DNA from: Carettochelys insculpta
Lineage: Eukaryota > Chordata > Testudines > Carettochelyidae
DNA length: 64,000 nt
Direction: 5' to 3'
Assembly (NCBI RefSeq): GCF_033958435.1
Contig: NC_134150.1
Span: 34,405,501 to 34,469,500 of the forward strand
Positions 43,376 to 55,463 of this stretch are shown one piece after another. The position numbers were made by a program, and so were the translations under genes. Each line of letters begins with the position of its first letter. The first letter of the stretch is position 1. The notes beneath the pieces are model-generated. The model did not search any database, was not told where the DNA came from, and saw only the letters and a list, made by a program, of their open reading frames with translations.

Positions 43376-46300
43376 CATTCATAAACAATATCTAAGAACT
43401 CCTCCTCCCTGGCAAACTCCAGCCTAAACCTCATCTGGGCATGCATCTAAACATCACTTCCTTGAAACATCTCTAGTTTATTATCAGTTATACTAACAAG
43501 CCCATATTTGGCTGACGCTGCTCTCAGTTATGGAAGCAGCTCTCCTCCCTTTGCAAGTGGAGGATGTTTTCTGAATACTGAGAAGACAGAACTGGACTAT
43601 GGGCTGATATAGTACATTCCCGTGATACGCACTCTTTTCATCAAGAAATGTTGCCATGTCCGTTGATGCTGACGTGCAGTATCTTCTGACACACATGGCA
43701 AGGAAAGGTATGTAATATCAGCCTGAGAGGCAGTCAAAGAACTGTCAGTTCAATAGCACAAAGAAATCTGTTGAACATGAATCCCTGCTTCACAAGAGCA
43801 GCACATCACAGGCTTGACTTTCCTGGCTGTGGCAGAGGCAAACTCAAAGGCCAGACACAGAATCAGGTAAATTGATTGTGAAGCTTGCAAAACAAATAAG
43901 CTTTAAAATCCTGAAGACGTTCCAATTTGCCGTATGACTTTTTAAAAAAATCTTCCAGTACATTAAGCGTAATTTCTTAATAGAAGAATTAATATGAATT
44001 ATTATAGCTGGGTTGGAGACTGGGACTATATCATGAGAATTACAGAAAATTACAACTAGGAACAAAAATTTGGCAATCTTGACATTTGCACAGTTTTTGA
44101 GTAGTAAATTTAGACACACAGAGGAATGGATTTGACACTGCTATTAGCAGATCTCCATCAGCTCACTTCAGATTCTGTAATATTTCATGCCCTGCCAACT
44201 GATCAGCCAGCAGTGCAGGAGTTCTCAGGATTGTCTTAAAGGAACACTTCATTACTTCCAAAACATTAAACAATTAATGGGCAAGCACAACCATTAGCTT
44301 CAAATTGACTAATGGACAAAAAATACAATTACCTTTAAGTTGAGTGCTACCAGACTGTGAATCTCATACTCCCACTAGTGAGAATTTACTCATGCATGAA
44401 GTTCCATTGAATCAATTGGGACTACTTCAGAAGAGCTCACCAATAAGAAGTAATCTTTTGGGATGCATACCAAGGAATGTTACAGTTTTAAAAACCGATG
44501 GACCATCTCAAATTTCCTATAGTCACGTCTGTCTGGGAAAAGTTTCATCAGAATTTGTCAATGCATGAAATCAAGCAGAATCGATGGAGATGGTCTGATA
44601 CAGAACTCTGCATGCCAGGCGGGTTTCAAAACCTGCCTGGTTATCTGTCAGCTTGACTGCCCAACTCCTCAGCAATCCAAGCTGCTGGGCACCCTTCACT
44701 TCCAGGTTCCTGCTAGATGGACAGGCACCTAGGTGGGACTCCCAGGGCTTCCCAGATCTAATGCTCTGGGACAGCCTCAGAGCTGGGTGTCTATTTTTTC
44801 ATAAAGAATTTCAGGGTGGGGACTGAGGTAGGTTTTAATTCCAGATCAGAACACTGAATTTCTAAATTTCTAAATCCTCCAAAAAATCAAAATTGTTTCT
44901 CCCCCAAGGTCTAGAGCTTCCTTTTTCCAGCCAGCATTCTAGGGAAAAAAGGCAGTCAGAGCAGACAGCAAGGAGGAATATAGGATGTCCAAAGTTTAAG
45001 AAATCAAAGAGTGATTAAAATTAGTTTTAGAAAATGTAGAAGAGACCAAGGTCACACAGAAAGTCAGTAGGAAAGGAAGGAGAAGACCTCAGGAGTATTA
45101 AAATTGCCTCTCCTGACTATGAGACAACATAGCAGTTTGATTATTTGAGTAGAGGTATGGAATAACAAGACACTTCACTTTTCATTATTTTTCACTGAAA
45201 CTGAACTCAGTTTTAGTGTCTGATTGACAGAATTAATAGTACCTGGAAGAAGTGAAAAGTCTCTGCCAAATATTGTTTGTTGGTATATTTTACTTTCCTG
45301 ATGAATTTTGCTTATATTTGTCAAGCAGCTTTTATACACATCAATGTGAAAATGCATTATGCTAAGAACAGGCTAGATACTTGAAATACAACAGGCTGGT
45401 GCTCACAGCTTCAAAGAACTTTATTAAAGTAGTTATATTAGGTTGTTTGTGGAAAAATAGACGTTTTAGTCAAGCAGGATGTAGACATCCATATAATGTA
45501 GGCTAAAAATTAACTATGGTGCCATTATAGTTAATAAAAAGAACCTATTACTCATAGATATTGATCAAACACAGTGTATCTATTCCTGCTCTATTAGATA
45601 GGCTGTGACCACCGTAAATACATTATTATCTGTTAAATATAGATCTTATTAGAAGGGTTTCCTACAGACAATCCTAAGGGTAAATTTAATATGGCTTCAA
45701 TTATTTTAGCTACGAAGCTAAGGATTTCACAGGGATTTTTGTTAGCAAAGCTTATTTAAAATTCTCCAGAAGTTCAATACAGGTATTCATTTTAAAACCA
45801 AACCACTGTTCCAGTGTGCCTGGCTTTAAATTACTTTTATCCTCTTTCATCTAACTAGGAGACTTTCAGCGGCTTTTCTTCATTAATAGAGAGCACATCT
45901 CTCTTTCCAGAGCTACTTTTAAGGGAGGAGAAAATCTTTTGAGCATTGTATACTTTGTGAATCCTACTTCCAGCAGAGTGTTTACAACAAATACGATATA
46001 ATTTCATACTTGCCCTCCCTACCTTCTCATGTAGGTACAACATTAAGAGCATGATGGAAAATAATCTAGTCCATCCCCATTGCATCACTTTAAAAATATG
46101 TGATAAACAGGGGTGAGAGAGCCATTTATGTTGAGGTGCAGAGTGGGGTAAGGGGTAGAGATTTTCCTAGACAAATGAGCATGAGCCACAGAATGACCAG
46201 CCTATGCACAGATCAAAGTGAAAGTGTGACTGCTGGTTCTCCCTTTCTAAGACTGCATTTGAGCAATTTAGAAGAGAAGGCTCAATCCATTCAGACAGCG

Positions 46301-47024
46301 TGCGCTGGAGTAGACCTCACTATGCATATGCTCACAAGTGAGCCAGTTCATTTATACAGCACCCTACTGGTTTCAGTGGGACTTCCTCTATAACGCTGCT
46401 GAGGCCCCTCTGACATGCACCATATCCTACTTAGAAACCTACACACTGGCATCAGACAGGCTATATGGGATGGTTTCCATCCAGCCATCACTTCCCAAGC
46501 TTCCTCCACCCCTGTAAAACAGAGTATTATCCTTACAAACAAACAGCTAGTATTTTACTCCTCAGTCTTCAGGTCATGGGTGATCTTACTCCTGCACTGG
46601 CCTGTTAAGTGCTAATTCCATCCCAAAGCCTTCCAAAGTTTGGTGAAAATGCTGCTGTACCCTGGAAGGACAGCTTCGTTCATACCTCTATCAAAATGTG
46701 CTTTTTGTATAAGAATTAAGAAGGCAGCTAAATCTCATGTAGGGGCCTTTCTGTGATGTGGTGCTATTATTCCAAACTGGGGGGCAGGGTGACCCTGGAT
46801 TTTCAGTGAAGTGATTGGAAGAGGTACTTTGCTCAGGACAAAGAGAGCTAGAGGGAACTAAATGACTGTGGTGACCTGTTCGCTGTTAGCTTTAGATGCC
46901 ACCTTGTAAAGGTTAGGATCCTCCATTTCAGAATAGGCTAAGATACTAACAAGGCAAGAAACCTAACAGTGTTTCTGAGCCTAAGACTACCCAGCAGCAA
47001 ACGGACAGAGGCAGCATAGGCCAG
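43376..47024. other. Long AT-rich stretch, nothing recognised
   Basis: I looked at both strands for RT, transposase and exon-like frames and found none I can support. The region at 44560-44820 is slightly GC-richer. Confidence 0.4.
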
Positions 47025-47165
47025 TATGATAATCTCTAAGGTATGAGAACAAGAAACTTCACATCCAGTCTCAGTTCTTGCATATACTTGTTATGAGATC
47101 TTGGACAAGTCACTAAGCCTGACTAAACCTTATTTCCCTCATGTTACAGATGAGGACAATATCTT
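47025..47165 (+). mobile_element. MIR-like SINE fragment
   Basis: The MIR core order is visible in 'ATGAGATCTTGGACAAGTCA', 'CTAAGCCTGACTAAACC' and 'CATGTTACAGATGAGGACAA'. Confidence 0.55.
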
Positions 47166-48899
47166 TTCCCCAGTGTTGACAGTTAGGACAGTCCAAAATA
47201 AAAATACTACAAAGACATCTTCTACTATATAAAGCACCAGCATAGAGTCAGCATGATTCGTAAAAGAAAAACAAGTTACATCTTTAAAATTTGCTACTAA
47301 AATTCTACAATAATAAAGTTCCTTTTCAGTCAAATCACTTGTAAATCTCCTCCCCTGAACTAAAACAATTACTGAGTCATTCCAGCGTTCTCTGTTTTGC
47401 AGAAGTGCTGGTCTTGTTAATTCACGTCAAGTCTGACCCGCTTTTATTCTATTTCACGCCCAAAAAGACTTCAAATGGACATTACGTTTGCAAAGCCTAT
47501 CACTGAAAGCTGGGAAGTGCCAAATTTATAGTCCTCTGCACAACTTTAACTGGCCCCCATTTTTATACAGTCTTTAATAATACGATCACGCACTATTTTA
47601 TGGACTGGTCTCAGAAAGGGCCAAACAATTTTATCTGAACAGACGCCCATCATGGGAAATTTCAGCCAAAATGGTTAATGTTTTCAAAAAGTTATAAGCA
47701 AGAAATGGATCCTACAATAGGAACTGTTGAGCAATCTGAAGTCTAAATGGCACTATCAGCCCCCTATAAAAATCTGTTCTGTGTAGGTTCTCATGCCAGT
47801 CTCATCACCAGAGCACATTCTAGTGTTGAATTAAGTAATGTGATTAACATCTGCCACATGTAACTCATTTTCTCTGCCATCTATTCGCCCGGGGGGGTGG
47901 AATTGTATGTGTGTACACAAGAGGATTTTTTTCCTATATTTTCTGTTAATTTTTAAACACATTAGCAACATGTACTATTATGTTAGAGAAGCAGGTCAAA
48001 AAAAGTGTGCACAGCATTTGCAACCAAAATCTTCCCATCCTTTCAAAGCTCTCTGAATGAAGCTTTTAAATAACTTCCATTCACTACAGGCAGGGCTCCT
48101 GCAGTCCACAGTTGGAACCAGCATTTGTGTCAGTACCCAATCACTAACAGGGTTTCAAAAGAATCACCTGTCCTCAAGTTCTGTTAGACTCTTTCTAAAT
48201 ATAAGAGGCTATTCTACTGCCTACGTATGTCAAAGGAGAATTAAGTGTTTGTTTAGTAAAGTGAACTGAATTCTATCTAAGTCACAAACTGTGGAAGACT
48301 GTGACTGAGCTGGGCAAAAAAAATGTCACTAAGAAATGTCAGGGTTTTTTTAGTTGAAATTTACTAGTTTTATTTTTGATCAATTTAAGGGAAATTGAAT
48401 TTGCAAAACAAGAAACGTTTTCATGAAATTAAAAAATGTGAATATTCAACAGCAAAGAGTAATTTGCATTTTCATCTTCGTGGCTGGAGATGCCAAAAAG
48501 CGGAATTGAAAAAAGAAGTCATATATTTAGTAGAGGAAATATTGAATGAATAACAGAGTACTTCTTGGTGAACTCCAGTGAGAGAGCAGCAGAGGATACA
48601 GAAAAAACTAAGATACATTAATGTATGCTCAAGAATTCTGCATGTCATATAGTACTAATTATGCCAAGAGGGTAATGTACATGATTGAAGAAGTGCAAGA
48701 GTTAATCAAAGATAGATTTTAAAAGGAGCACATGGTATATATAAAACTCAGGTATATATAATGGTATATATAAAACAGGAGATTATATAGAAAAGAAAAT
48801 GAAAGGAAATAGTAAAGCACAAAAGAGATACCTCAGCCATTGTACTTGAGACAAGTAAGATATTATCAAGCAAATAAAACGAGAGGAGGGAAGGATATT
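47166..48899. other. AT-rich stretch, nothing recognised
   Basis: A near-duplicate TGGTATATATAAAAC occurs at about 48733 and 48763. No genes or repeat ends were found. Confidence 0.4.
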
Positions 48900-48921
48900 A
48901 TAAGGTATCTGAGAGAGGATA

Positions 48922-49224
48922 ATGGGGCAGTTTGCAGAGAACCTCCTCTTTAGACACAGTGGGAGGTATAAGATCACCTGGAGACCATATCACTCCAGGC
49001 ATTGGCCCCTTTTTGACAATGTTATTGTTAGAACTCAAGATCAGAAGGATGTATATATCATGAGAGCCATTCTTGGAACTGATGACTGTTGGACAGACCA
49101 TCACCTTATTAGAGCAATAATGAAATTTCCAGATTGTCTCTGGGCATTGCAAGCAGGCAAAATCAGCACAAAAGACATTCAGTTTCAAGGGTTTAAAGAC
49201 TGCCGTTTTCTTAGTATGTGCTGA
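48922..49224 (+). pseudogene. LINE endonuclease C-terminal fragment
   Basis: The frame gives 'GRYKITWRPYHSRHWPLFDN', then 'VIVRTQDQKDVYIMRAILGT' and 'DDCWTDHHLIRAIMKF'. 'TW...(S)KHW..ID', 'D(C)WTDHHLI' is the C-terminal signature of the exonuclease/endonuclease/phosphatase fold in this LINE family, with the catalytic Asp-His pair (DHH) kept. The N-terminal two-thirds was not found upstream, so the insertion is 5'-truncated or too decayed. Confidence 0.8.
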
Positions 49225-50029
49225 GTCTATTGATTATGTCACCTGGAATCACCAAGATTGATTTGATTAGAAGAATTCTGGGATTCAGAGCCTGCTCAAA
49301 TATAAAAGTAAAGATCTTTACATGCAGCAAAATGACATATCACACCAGCAGAAGAAAGACTCATATGAGCAAGTCAAGGCTGAAAACCAAAGAAAAAACT
49401 TTGATATCCAACATAAGTTGTGGTGAGAAAAAGCCAAACAGATTGAGCTTTATGGTGATAAACATGACATGAAGAGGTTTTTTTTCTAGCAATAAAGATC
49501 ATTTATGGTCCACATGCTTATGGACCCACGTCACTCTGAGCACAAGACGGGTCAATATATTTTAAGAATAGCAAAGCCATCTAAGTCAGATGGAAGGAGC
49601 ATTTTGAATCACTCCTGAACTGTAAGTCAACGTCTCTAATGCCACTATCGAATCTATACCTCTAATAATATGGAAGAAAATCTCTTGCTGACCCTCCTAC
49701 CTTTGAAGTAGTATCATGACCCATTATGAAAACAAAACAAAAACAAAAACAAAAAAACAAGGCAGCAGAACGAGATAGCATTCCAGATGAAATTTGGAGG
49801 TAAAAAACTTGTAAGGAAGATCCACAAACTTTTTTTGCATATCTGGTATAATAAGATTTCAGAAGACTTGAGAAAGGCTAATATTACAATTTTTAAGAAA
49901 GAAGACAAGTCGGAGTGTGGAAAGTATTGAGGCATTAGTTGCCTTGCTATCCACATCAGGGAAAAGTCTTGCCTGTGTCATCTTAAACCAATTAATTCCC
50001 CTTGCTGAGGAAATTTTGTCAGATTCTCA

Positions 50030-50148
50030 GGCTATGTCTACACTAGAGAGTTTTGTTGACAAAACTGGCATCAGATGACAGTTGTTCTGACGGAAGACAT
50101 CTTCCGACAAAACTTCTGTTGACAAATTGCTCCAATCCAGACATAGCC
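50030..50148. mobile_element. 119-bp MITE in LINE, TSD TCA
   Basis: The ends GGCTATGTCTACACTAGAG and 'TCCAGACATAGCC' are inverted, with perfect TCA flanks (50027-50029, 50149-50151). Inner arms: GTTTTGTTGACAAAAC and 'GACGGAAGACATCTTCCG'. It is the shortest member of its group here. Confidence 0.82.
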
Positions 50149-50605
50149 TCAGTGTGGTTTTAGATAACCAACATGATCTCCATTGTCCACCAAACCCAGG
50201 AAAACCCTTGGGAGCAAAATCAGGACCTGTTCATAGTCTTTAATTTGTTAATCACAAATCCTTCTGGAAGGTGATGGCCAGATCTGGCTACACTCCAAAA
50301 TTTATTAAGGTTCTAAGGCTCAGCTATGATCAAATGGCTGCCATGGTTCTCTGTAGTGGTCTTGAAACAGAACCTTTTATCATCAAAACAGGTTAAGCAA
50401 GGATGCATTATTGCTCCAGTCTTCCATTTGTTTAGTAGGTTTTTTTAGTCCTTGTTGAAGATCACCTCCCCAATGGACTTAACATCCAGTACAGAACAGA
50501 TGAGCAGCTCTATAATTTTGATTTCTCCACTCAAAGTCTAAAGTTTGTAGGAGGTCCACTGCTGATCTTCAGTATGCTAATAACTATGTTATCCTTACAT
50601 GCACT

Positions 50606-50975
50606 GGCTGGGTCTACACAAGCCCCTTCCTTTTGGAAGGGGCATGTTAATGAGCAGGTTCGAAATTTGCTAATGAGGCACTTCCATGAATATGCAGCGT
50701 CTCATTAGCATAATGGCAGCCATGGCGATTCGAAAGTGCAATTTTCGAATCATGCGCCACCCGTGGAGAGAGGAACCTTCCAAAAGGATCCCCCAGTTTT
50801 TGAAAGCCCCTTCTTCCTAACACCAGATAGTGTTGAAAGCTGCACTTTCAAATCGCTGCAGCCGCCATTATGCTAATGAGGTAGTGCATATTCATGGAAG
50901 TGCCTCATTGGCATCTTTCGAACCCACTCATTAATATGCCCTTTCTGAAAGGAAGGGGCTCGTGTAGACACAGGG
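50606..50975. mobile_element. 370-bp palindromic MITE in LINE, TSD ACT
   Basis: The ends GGCTGGGTCTACACAAGCCCC and GGGGCTCGTGTAGACACAGGG, with ACT flanks (50603-50605, 50976-50978). It shares its inner arms (GGCATGTTAATGAGCA, GCTAATGAGGCACTTCC, CAGCGTCTCATTAGCATAAT) with 22731-23170, which is a slightly longer sister copy. Confidence 0.82.
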
Positions 50976-51312
50976 ACTGAGAATATGATCTTCTGGCCCT
51001 ACTGGAGTTCTTTGCACAACTCACCAAAGCTCAGGGCTCTCAGTTAATATTGGGGAGACTAAAGTGCTCCATAAGCCTAGTTCAGGACTTTCACATTACC
51101 CACCATAAATCACGATCAAAAAAAAAAAATCAGACTTTGGAGATAGTTTGGCACTTTTGCTACCATAGTAGCCAGCTTTCTCAAAACACAAAATGACCTG
51201 AAATCTTGCACAGGATCCAGTGCACAAGTGCTTCCTTTGGAAAATTGCTCTGATATATTTTCGTGGACTATCAACTACAGCAAGATGCCAAGATCCAGAT
51301 CAAGACAAAGAG

Positions 51313-51336
51313 AAGTTACTCACCGTAGTAACGGTG
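51313..51336 (-). repeat. Terminal extension with overlapping palindromes
   Basis: GTTACT-CACCGT-AGTAAC (51315-51332) and CACCGT-AGTA-ACGGTG (51321-51336) overlap at the element's 3' tip. The other ITR lacks this extension, which fits the unequal ITRs of DIRS elements. Confidence 0.6.
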
Positions 51337-51512
51337 GTTCTTTGAGATGTGTCCCCGTGGGTGCTTCACGTTAGGTGTCGGGCTCGCCCCGGCGCCGCAG
51401 GTCGGATCTTTCCAGCAGTTTCTACCGGACCGTGCATGCGCCGGCGCGCGCCGCTCCCTTGCGCGCTCCCAGCCACATGCACGATCCGGTCCCCGCCAGT
51501 TCCTTGACCAAC
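51336..51512 (-). repeat. DIRS inverted terminal repeat, 3' side
   Basis: From GGTTCTTTGAGATGTGTCCC to GTCCCCGCCAGTTCC it matches the inverse of 57083-57261 along almost its whole length, including CACGTTAGGTGTCGGGCTCG. Confidence 0.92.
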
Positions 51513-51555
51513 CGACTACCCAGCAGTAACCCAAGATAGGAGGTGGGTAATCGGA

Positions 51556-53013
51556 TTATGTGCAGCTTGTCCCCGAGACTACCGCTGTCGAAAGACGGGT
51601 ATCCTCTTGGAATACCCTGTGAAGGGCGTAATGTTTGGCGAAGGTGTCATAGGATGACCAGGTCGCCGCTCTGCAAATGTCTTTTAGCGCAACGCCCTTG
51701 AAAAAGGCTGTTGATGCCGTCACCGCCCTAGTGGAGTGAGCCCTGGGCGGGGCCAGTAAAGGACACTTTTTGAGTTCGTAGCACATTTTTATGCAGGCTA
51801 CAATGTGCTTCGAGATTCTCTGCGAAGAGAGACCTTCTCCTTTTGATTTGGGAGCTAGAGAGACTAGGAGTCTATCCGTTTTCCGGAAGGACTTAGTCCT
51901 GTCTATATAGAAAGCCAGCGCCCTCCTCACATCCAGGAGGTGTAGGCGCGCCTCTTTGTTAGAGTTATGAGGCTTTGGATAAAACGAGGGTAAAACTATA
52001 GGTTCGTTAATATGAAACTCTGAAGAAACTTTGGGAACAAAGGCTGGATGCAGCCGTAAGGTTACCGCCTCCTTGGAAAATACTGTGCAGGGTGGCATTG
52101 CCATAACTGCTGCAAGCTCGCACACCCTGCGAGCTGACATGATTGCGAGAAGAAAGATCGTCTTTATCGTAAGGAGACGGAGGGAAACCATGGCTAAAGG
52201 TTCAAACGGTGGTCCCGTTAGTGCACTAAGCACCAGGTCCAAGCTCCACGAAGGTAGAAGCGGTTTCCGAGGGGGTTATAGGTTTACCAGCCCTTTGAGC
52301 AATCTGGTAACCATGGGATGGGCAAACACCGTGTGCCCTTCCTCTTCATGTCTGAAAGCCGAAATAGCAGCAAGGTGGACCTTTAACGAGGATAGGGAGA
52401 GTCCTCCTCTCTTGAGGTCCAGTAAATACTCTAATATTACAGGTATAGGCGCAGCAAGGGGGGCTAACTGTTTGGTAGAACACCATGCAGTGAAGCGAGT
52501 CCATTTCTGCTTGTAGGTGTTCCTGCTGGAAGTCCTCCTGCTACTTTCTAGGACTTGTTGCACTTCCTCCGTACATGTGCTCTCTAGGGAGCTGAGCCAT
52601 GGATTAACCATGCCTGTAGTCTTAGGCCTCGGGGGCGTGGATGCACTATGGACCCCTGAGCTTGCGTGAGCAGATCTGGCGCCACCGGCAAGGGCATCAG
52701 TGGATGGTCCGACATGCGCAGGAGTAAGGGGGACCATTGCTGTCGATCCCATGTTGGGACTACTAGGATCATTCGGGCTCCCTCTCTCCTGGCTTTCTGC
52801 AAGACTTTGTGGATAAGCAGTGTGGGAGGAAATGCGTAAAGCAGGGGGCCCCTCCAGGAGATCGCGAATGCGTCCCCCAGGGACCCCCATCCCAGTCCTG
52901 CCCTGGAGCAGTATTGTGGGCACTTCTTGTTGTGTTGAGTGGCAAACAGGTCTATCTGGGGAAAACCCCATGCGTGAAAGATCGGTCGTAGCAGATCGGA
53001 ACAGATCTGCCAC
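51556..53013 (-). pseudogene. DIRS tyrosine recombinase (one in-frame stop)
   Basis: It inserts the circular DNA copy into the genome. One reading frame from 53013 to 51556 is broken only by TAA at 52276-52278. The N-terminal part holds the core-binding domain ('SSRNTYKQKWTRFTAWCSTK', 'LSLSSLKVHLAAISAF'). After the stop comes the catalytic domain with R ('SARRVCELAAV', about 52135), the H-x-x-R box ('HSTRAV', about 51730) and 'WSSYDTFAKHYAL' with the nucleophilic Tyr (about 51625). The full R-H-R-Y set is therefore present. The first ~430 bases overlap the end of the polymerase frame in another frame, as is usual in DIRS elements. The true start is uncertain within the overlap. Confidence 0.9.
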
Positions 53014-54807
53014 TCATGCGTGACTGCGAAGCGCCTGCTCAGCTGGTCTGCCTTCACATTGTGAGTGCCTGGTAAGTACGAGGCTTTCAAGGTTATATTG
53101 TTGGCGATGCACCAGTTCCCTAATCGGACTGCTTCCGCACATAAGGCACGGGACCGAGCTCCTCCTTGCCGATTTATATAAAACATGGTGGAGGTATTGT
53201 CTGTACTGATCTCGACTACTTTGCCTTGTGTATGGTCTCGAAAGTGTCTGCAGGCGTTGAACACTGCTCTGAGCTCCAGTATATTTATGTGCAGTGACTG
53301 TTCCGTGGAGGACCACAGTCCTTGCGTCACCTCTTCGCCCATGTGTGCTCCCCACCCTATGTGGGAGGCGTCTGTAGTAAGGAAAACCGATATTTGTGGT
53401 TGGTGAAAGGGCACCCCTGTTAGCCTGTTCTTGGGGTTCACCCACCTTTGCAGGGATCTGCGCACCTCTGTCATGGGCGACACCACCCTGTGAACGGTAT
53501 GTGCTGCCAGTTTGTAGACGCTCGCCAGCCAGTGCTGCATGCTGCGCATGTGTAACCTGGAGTTTTGTACTACAAACGTCGCTGCTGCCATGTGGCCCAG
53601 CAGCTGTAAGCACGTCAGAACCGGCACCGTAGGGCTGAAGGTGATGACCTGCACGAGGGAACTGATGGCTCGAAAGCGTGTCTTTGGTAGATAAACCCTT
53701 GCTGTGATAGAATTTATACGTGCCCCTATGAACTCTATGTCCTGTGTGGGGTCTATCTTTGATTTTGCCAGATTGATGACCAGGCCCAGCGAAGAGAACG
53801 TCCCTGCTGTGACGCGTATCATGCGACGTACCTCCTCCTTCGAGGCCCCTTTCAGTAGGCAGTCATCCAGATATGGGAATATAAACACCCCCTGTCTGTG
53901 CAGGTAGGCTGACACCACTGCCAAGGTCTTGGTGAAGACTCTGGGGGCCGAGGAGAGGCCGAACGGCAGAACCTTGTATTGAAAATGTTCTTTGCCTACC
54001 ATAAACCGGAGAAAGCATCTGTGAGCCGGGTGGATAGTTATGTGGAAATACGCATCCTGTAAGTCGAGGGCTGCGAACCAATCTCCGTCGTCCAGTGCCG
54101 TAAGTATAGAGGCGACTGTAATCATGCGAAAGCGTTGCTTGTGCAGGTACCGGTTCAGGCCCCAAAGATCTAGGATGGGCCTCCAGCCTCCTGTCTTTTT
54201 TTTCCGTGAGGAAATATCTGGAGTAGAACCCTTTCCCTCGAAGTTGCTCCAGCACTCTTTCCACTGCCCCTATGAGTATGAGATGGTCTACCTCCTGCTT
54301 GAGTCTCGCTTCATGGGAGGCATCCTTTAGGTGGGGCCTGGGTGGAGGTCGTGGCGGTGGGAGCGACTGGAAGGGGATCGCGTACGCCGTGGCTATGATC
54401 TGCAGTACCCATTTGTCTGTGGTGATCCTTTGCCACTGGTCGTAGAATGGTTGGAGGCGATGGTGGAATAATAGCTTCGGATGACATTGTGCGATGGTAG
54501 TGATGGTGCAGCCCTGGATCTGTGTGTCAAACTTGTGACCTTTGGCCCTGCCCTGAGGACGCACGGCTCTGTTGGGAACGTCGCCTGGGAGTTCTGTATT
54601 GCTGGTGCTGTTGATGTCGCCCTTGCTCGTAACCCCTGTGGTACTGGGGACGCTGTGGTTGATACTGGTACCGTCTTTGCTGAGGGTAATACTTTTTCTT
54701 CCTGTATGAAGGGATGTAAATCCCCAAAGTCCTAAGAGTAGCTCTTGAATCTTTACTGGAATGAAGGACCGAGTCGGTTGATTCAGCAAAGAGCTTCTGC
54801 GTGTCAA
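52584..54807 (-). pseudogene. DIRS polyprotein: RT, RNase H, methyltransferase-like
   Basis: The part before 54204 ('FYDQWQRITTDKWVLQIIAT', 'EVDHLILIGAVERV', 'GFYSRYFLTEKK') and the part after it are in different frames, separated by a T8 run (A8 on the coding strand, 54196-54203). RT: 'FAALDLQDAYFHI' (motif A), 'LPFGLSSAPRVFTK' (motif B) and 'YLDD' (motif C, about 53865). RNase H keeps its four acids: 'TTDASHIGW', 'NILELRAV', 'STDNTS', 'VKADQLSRR'. Then 'PQIDLFATQHNKKC' opens the methyltransferase-like region typical of DIRS, ending at 52584. It copies element RNA into circular DNA. The frame overlaps gag at its start and the recombinase at its end. Confidence 0.92.
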
Positions 54808-55459
54808 AGGGGAGATCGACGGTCTTCGCCTGCAAATCCCTCGGGATACCCGATGTTTGGAGCCAGGACTCCCTGCGCATGACCACTGCCATAGCTGTTG
54901 AGCATGCTGCCGTGTCCGCTACGTCTAGGGCGATCTGAACTCCCGTCCTTGATGCTGCGTAGCCTTCCTGCACGTTGGCCTTGAGCACCGGCTTTTTGTC
55001 CTCTGGAAGCGAGTCCATGAGGGAAGTCAGCCTGGAGTAGTTGTCAAAATTATGGTTCGCTAGATGCGCTGCGTAATTCGCCATTCTCAACAGTAGGGTA
55101 GAGGAGGAGTAGACCTTTCTGCCGAACAACTCTAGTTTCTTGGCATCTTTGCCTGTTCCCCCTGTCTTGTACTGAGAAGTTTTCGACCTCTGTTGAGACG
55201 ATTCCACCACCAGAGAATTTGGTTGCAGGTGGCTGAACAGGAACTCCATGCCCTTCGCCGGGACGAAGTACTTCTTATCCGCTCTCTTGTTCATAAGCGG
55301 AGTGGACACAGGGGTCTGCCATATTGTGGTGGCGGACTCCATGATTGCTTCATCAAGCGGAATAGCTATTTTGGAAGAGGCCGGAGGTTTCAGGTTTTTA
55401 AGGAGCTTATGGTGTTTCTCCTGCACCTCTGCTGTTTGGATGCCTTGAGTGAAGGCCAC
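54527..55459 (-). pseudogene. DIRS gag, C-terminal part
   Basis: The 310-codon frame includes 'GIQTAEVQEKHHKLLKNLKP', 'IWQTPVSTPLMNKRADKKYF', 'MEFLFSHLQPNSLVVES' and 'LLLRMANYAAHLANHNFD', a conserved structural core of vertebrate DIRS Gag proteins. It ends with a basic Gln/Arg/Tyr-rich tail ('QRRYQYQPQRPQYHRGYEQG') that probably binds RNA. It connects to the N-terminal part through a one-base insertion in an A4 run (T4 on +, 55475-55478), so the ATG at 55459 is not the real start. Confidence 0.85.
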
Positions 55460-55463
55460 CCTT

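Larger units (their letters stand above)
48900..51312 (+). mobile_element. LINE EN-RT copy, part upstream of the DIRS insertion
   Basis: Decayed LINE in shifting frames: endonuclease end (48922-49200), 'QIELYGDKHDMKRFF' (about 49440), 'RDSIPDEIWR'-type text (about 49770), a motif-B region 'KTGLRQGCIIAPVFH'-type (about 50385-50425, one base off frame) and 'STADLQYANNYVILTCTG' (motif C region, about 50555). Two MITEs (50030-50148, 50606-50975) interrupt it. The rest of the LINE is at 57263-57790, beyond the DIRS element. Same family as 12.7 and 22.0 kb. Confidence 0.8.
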
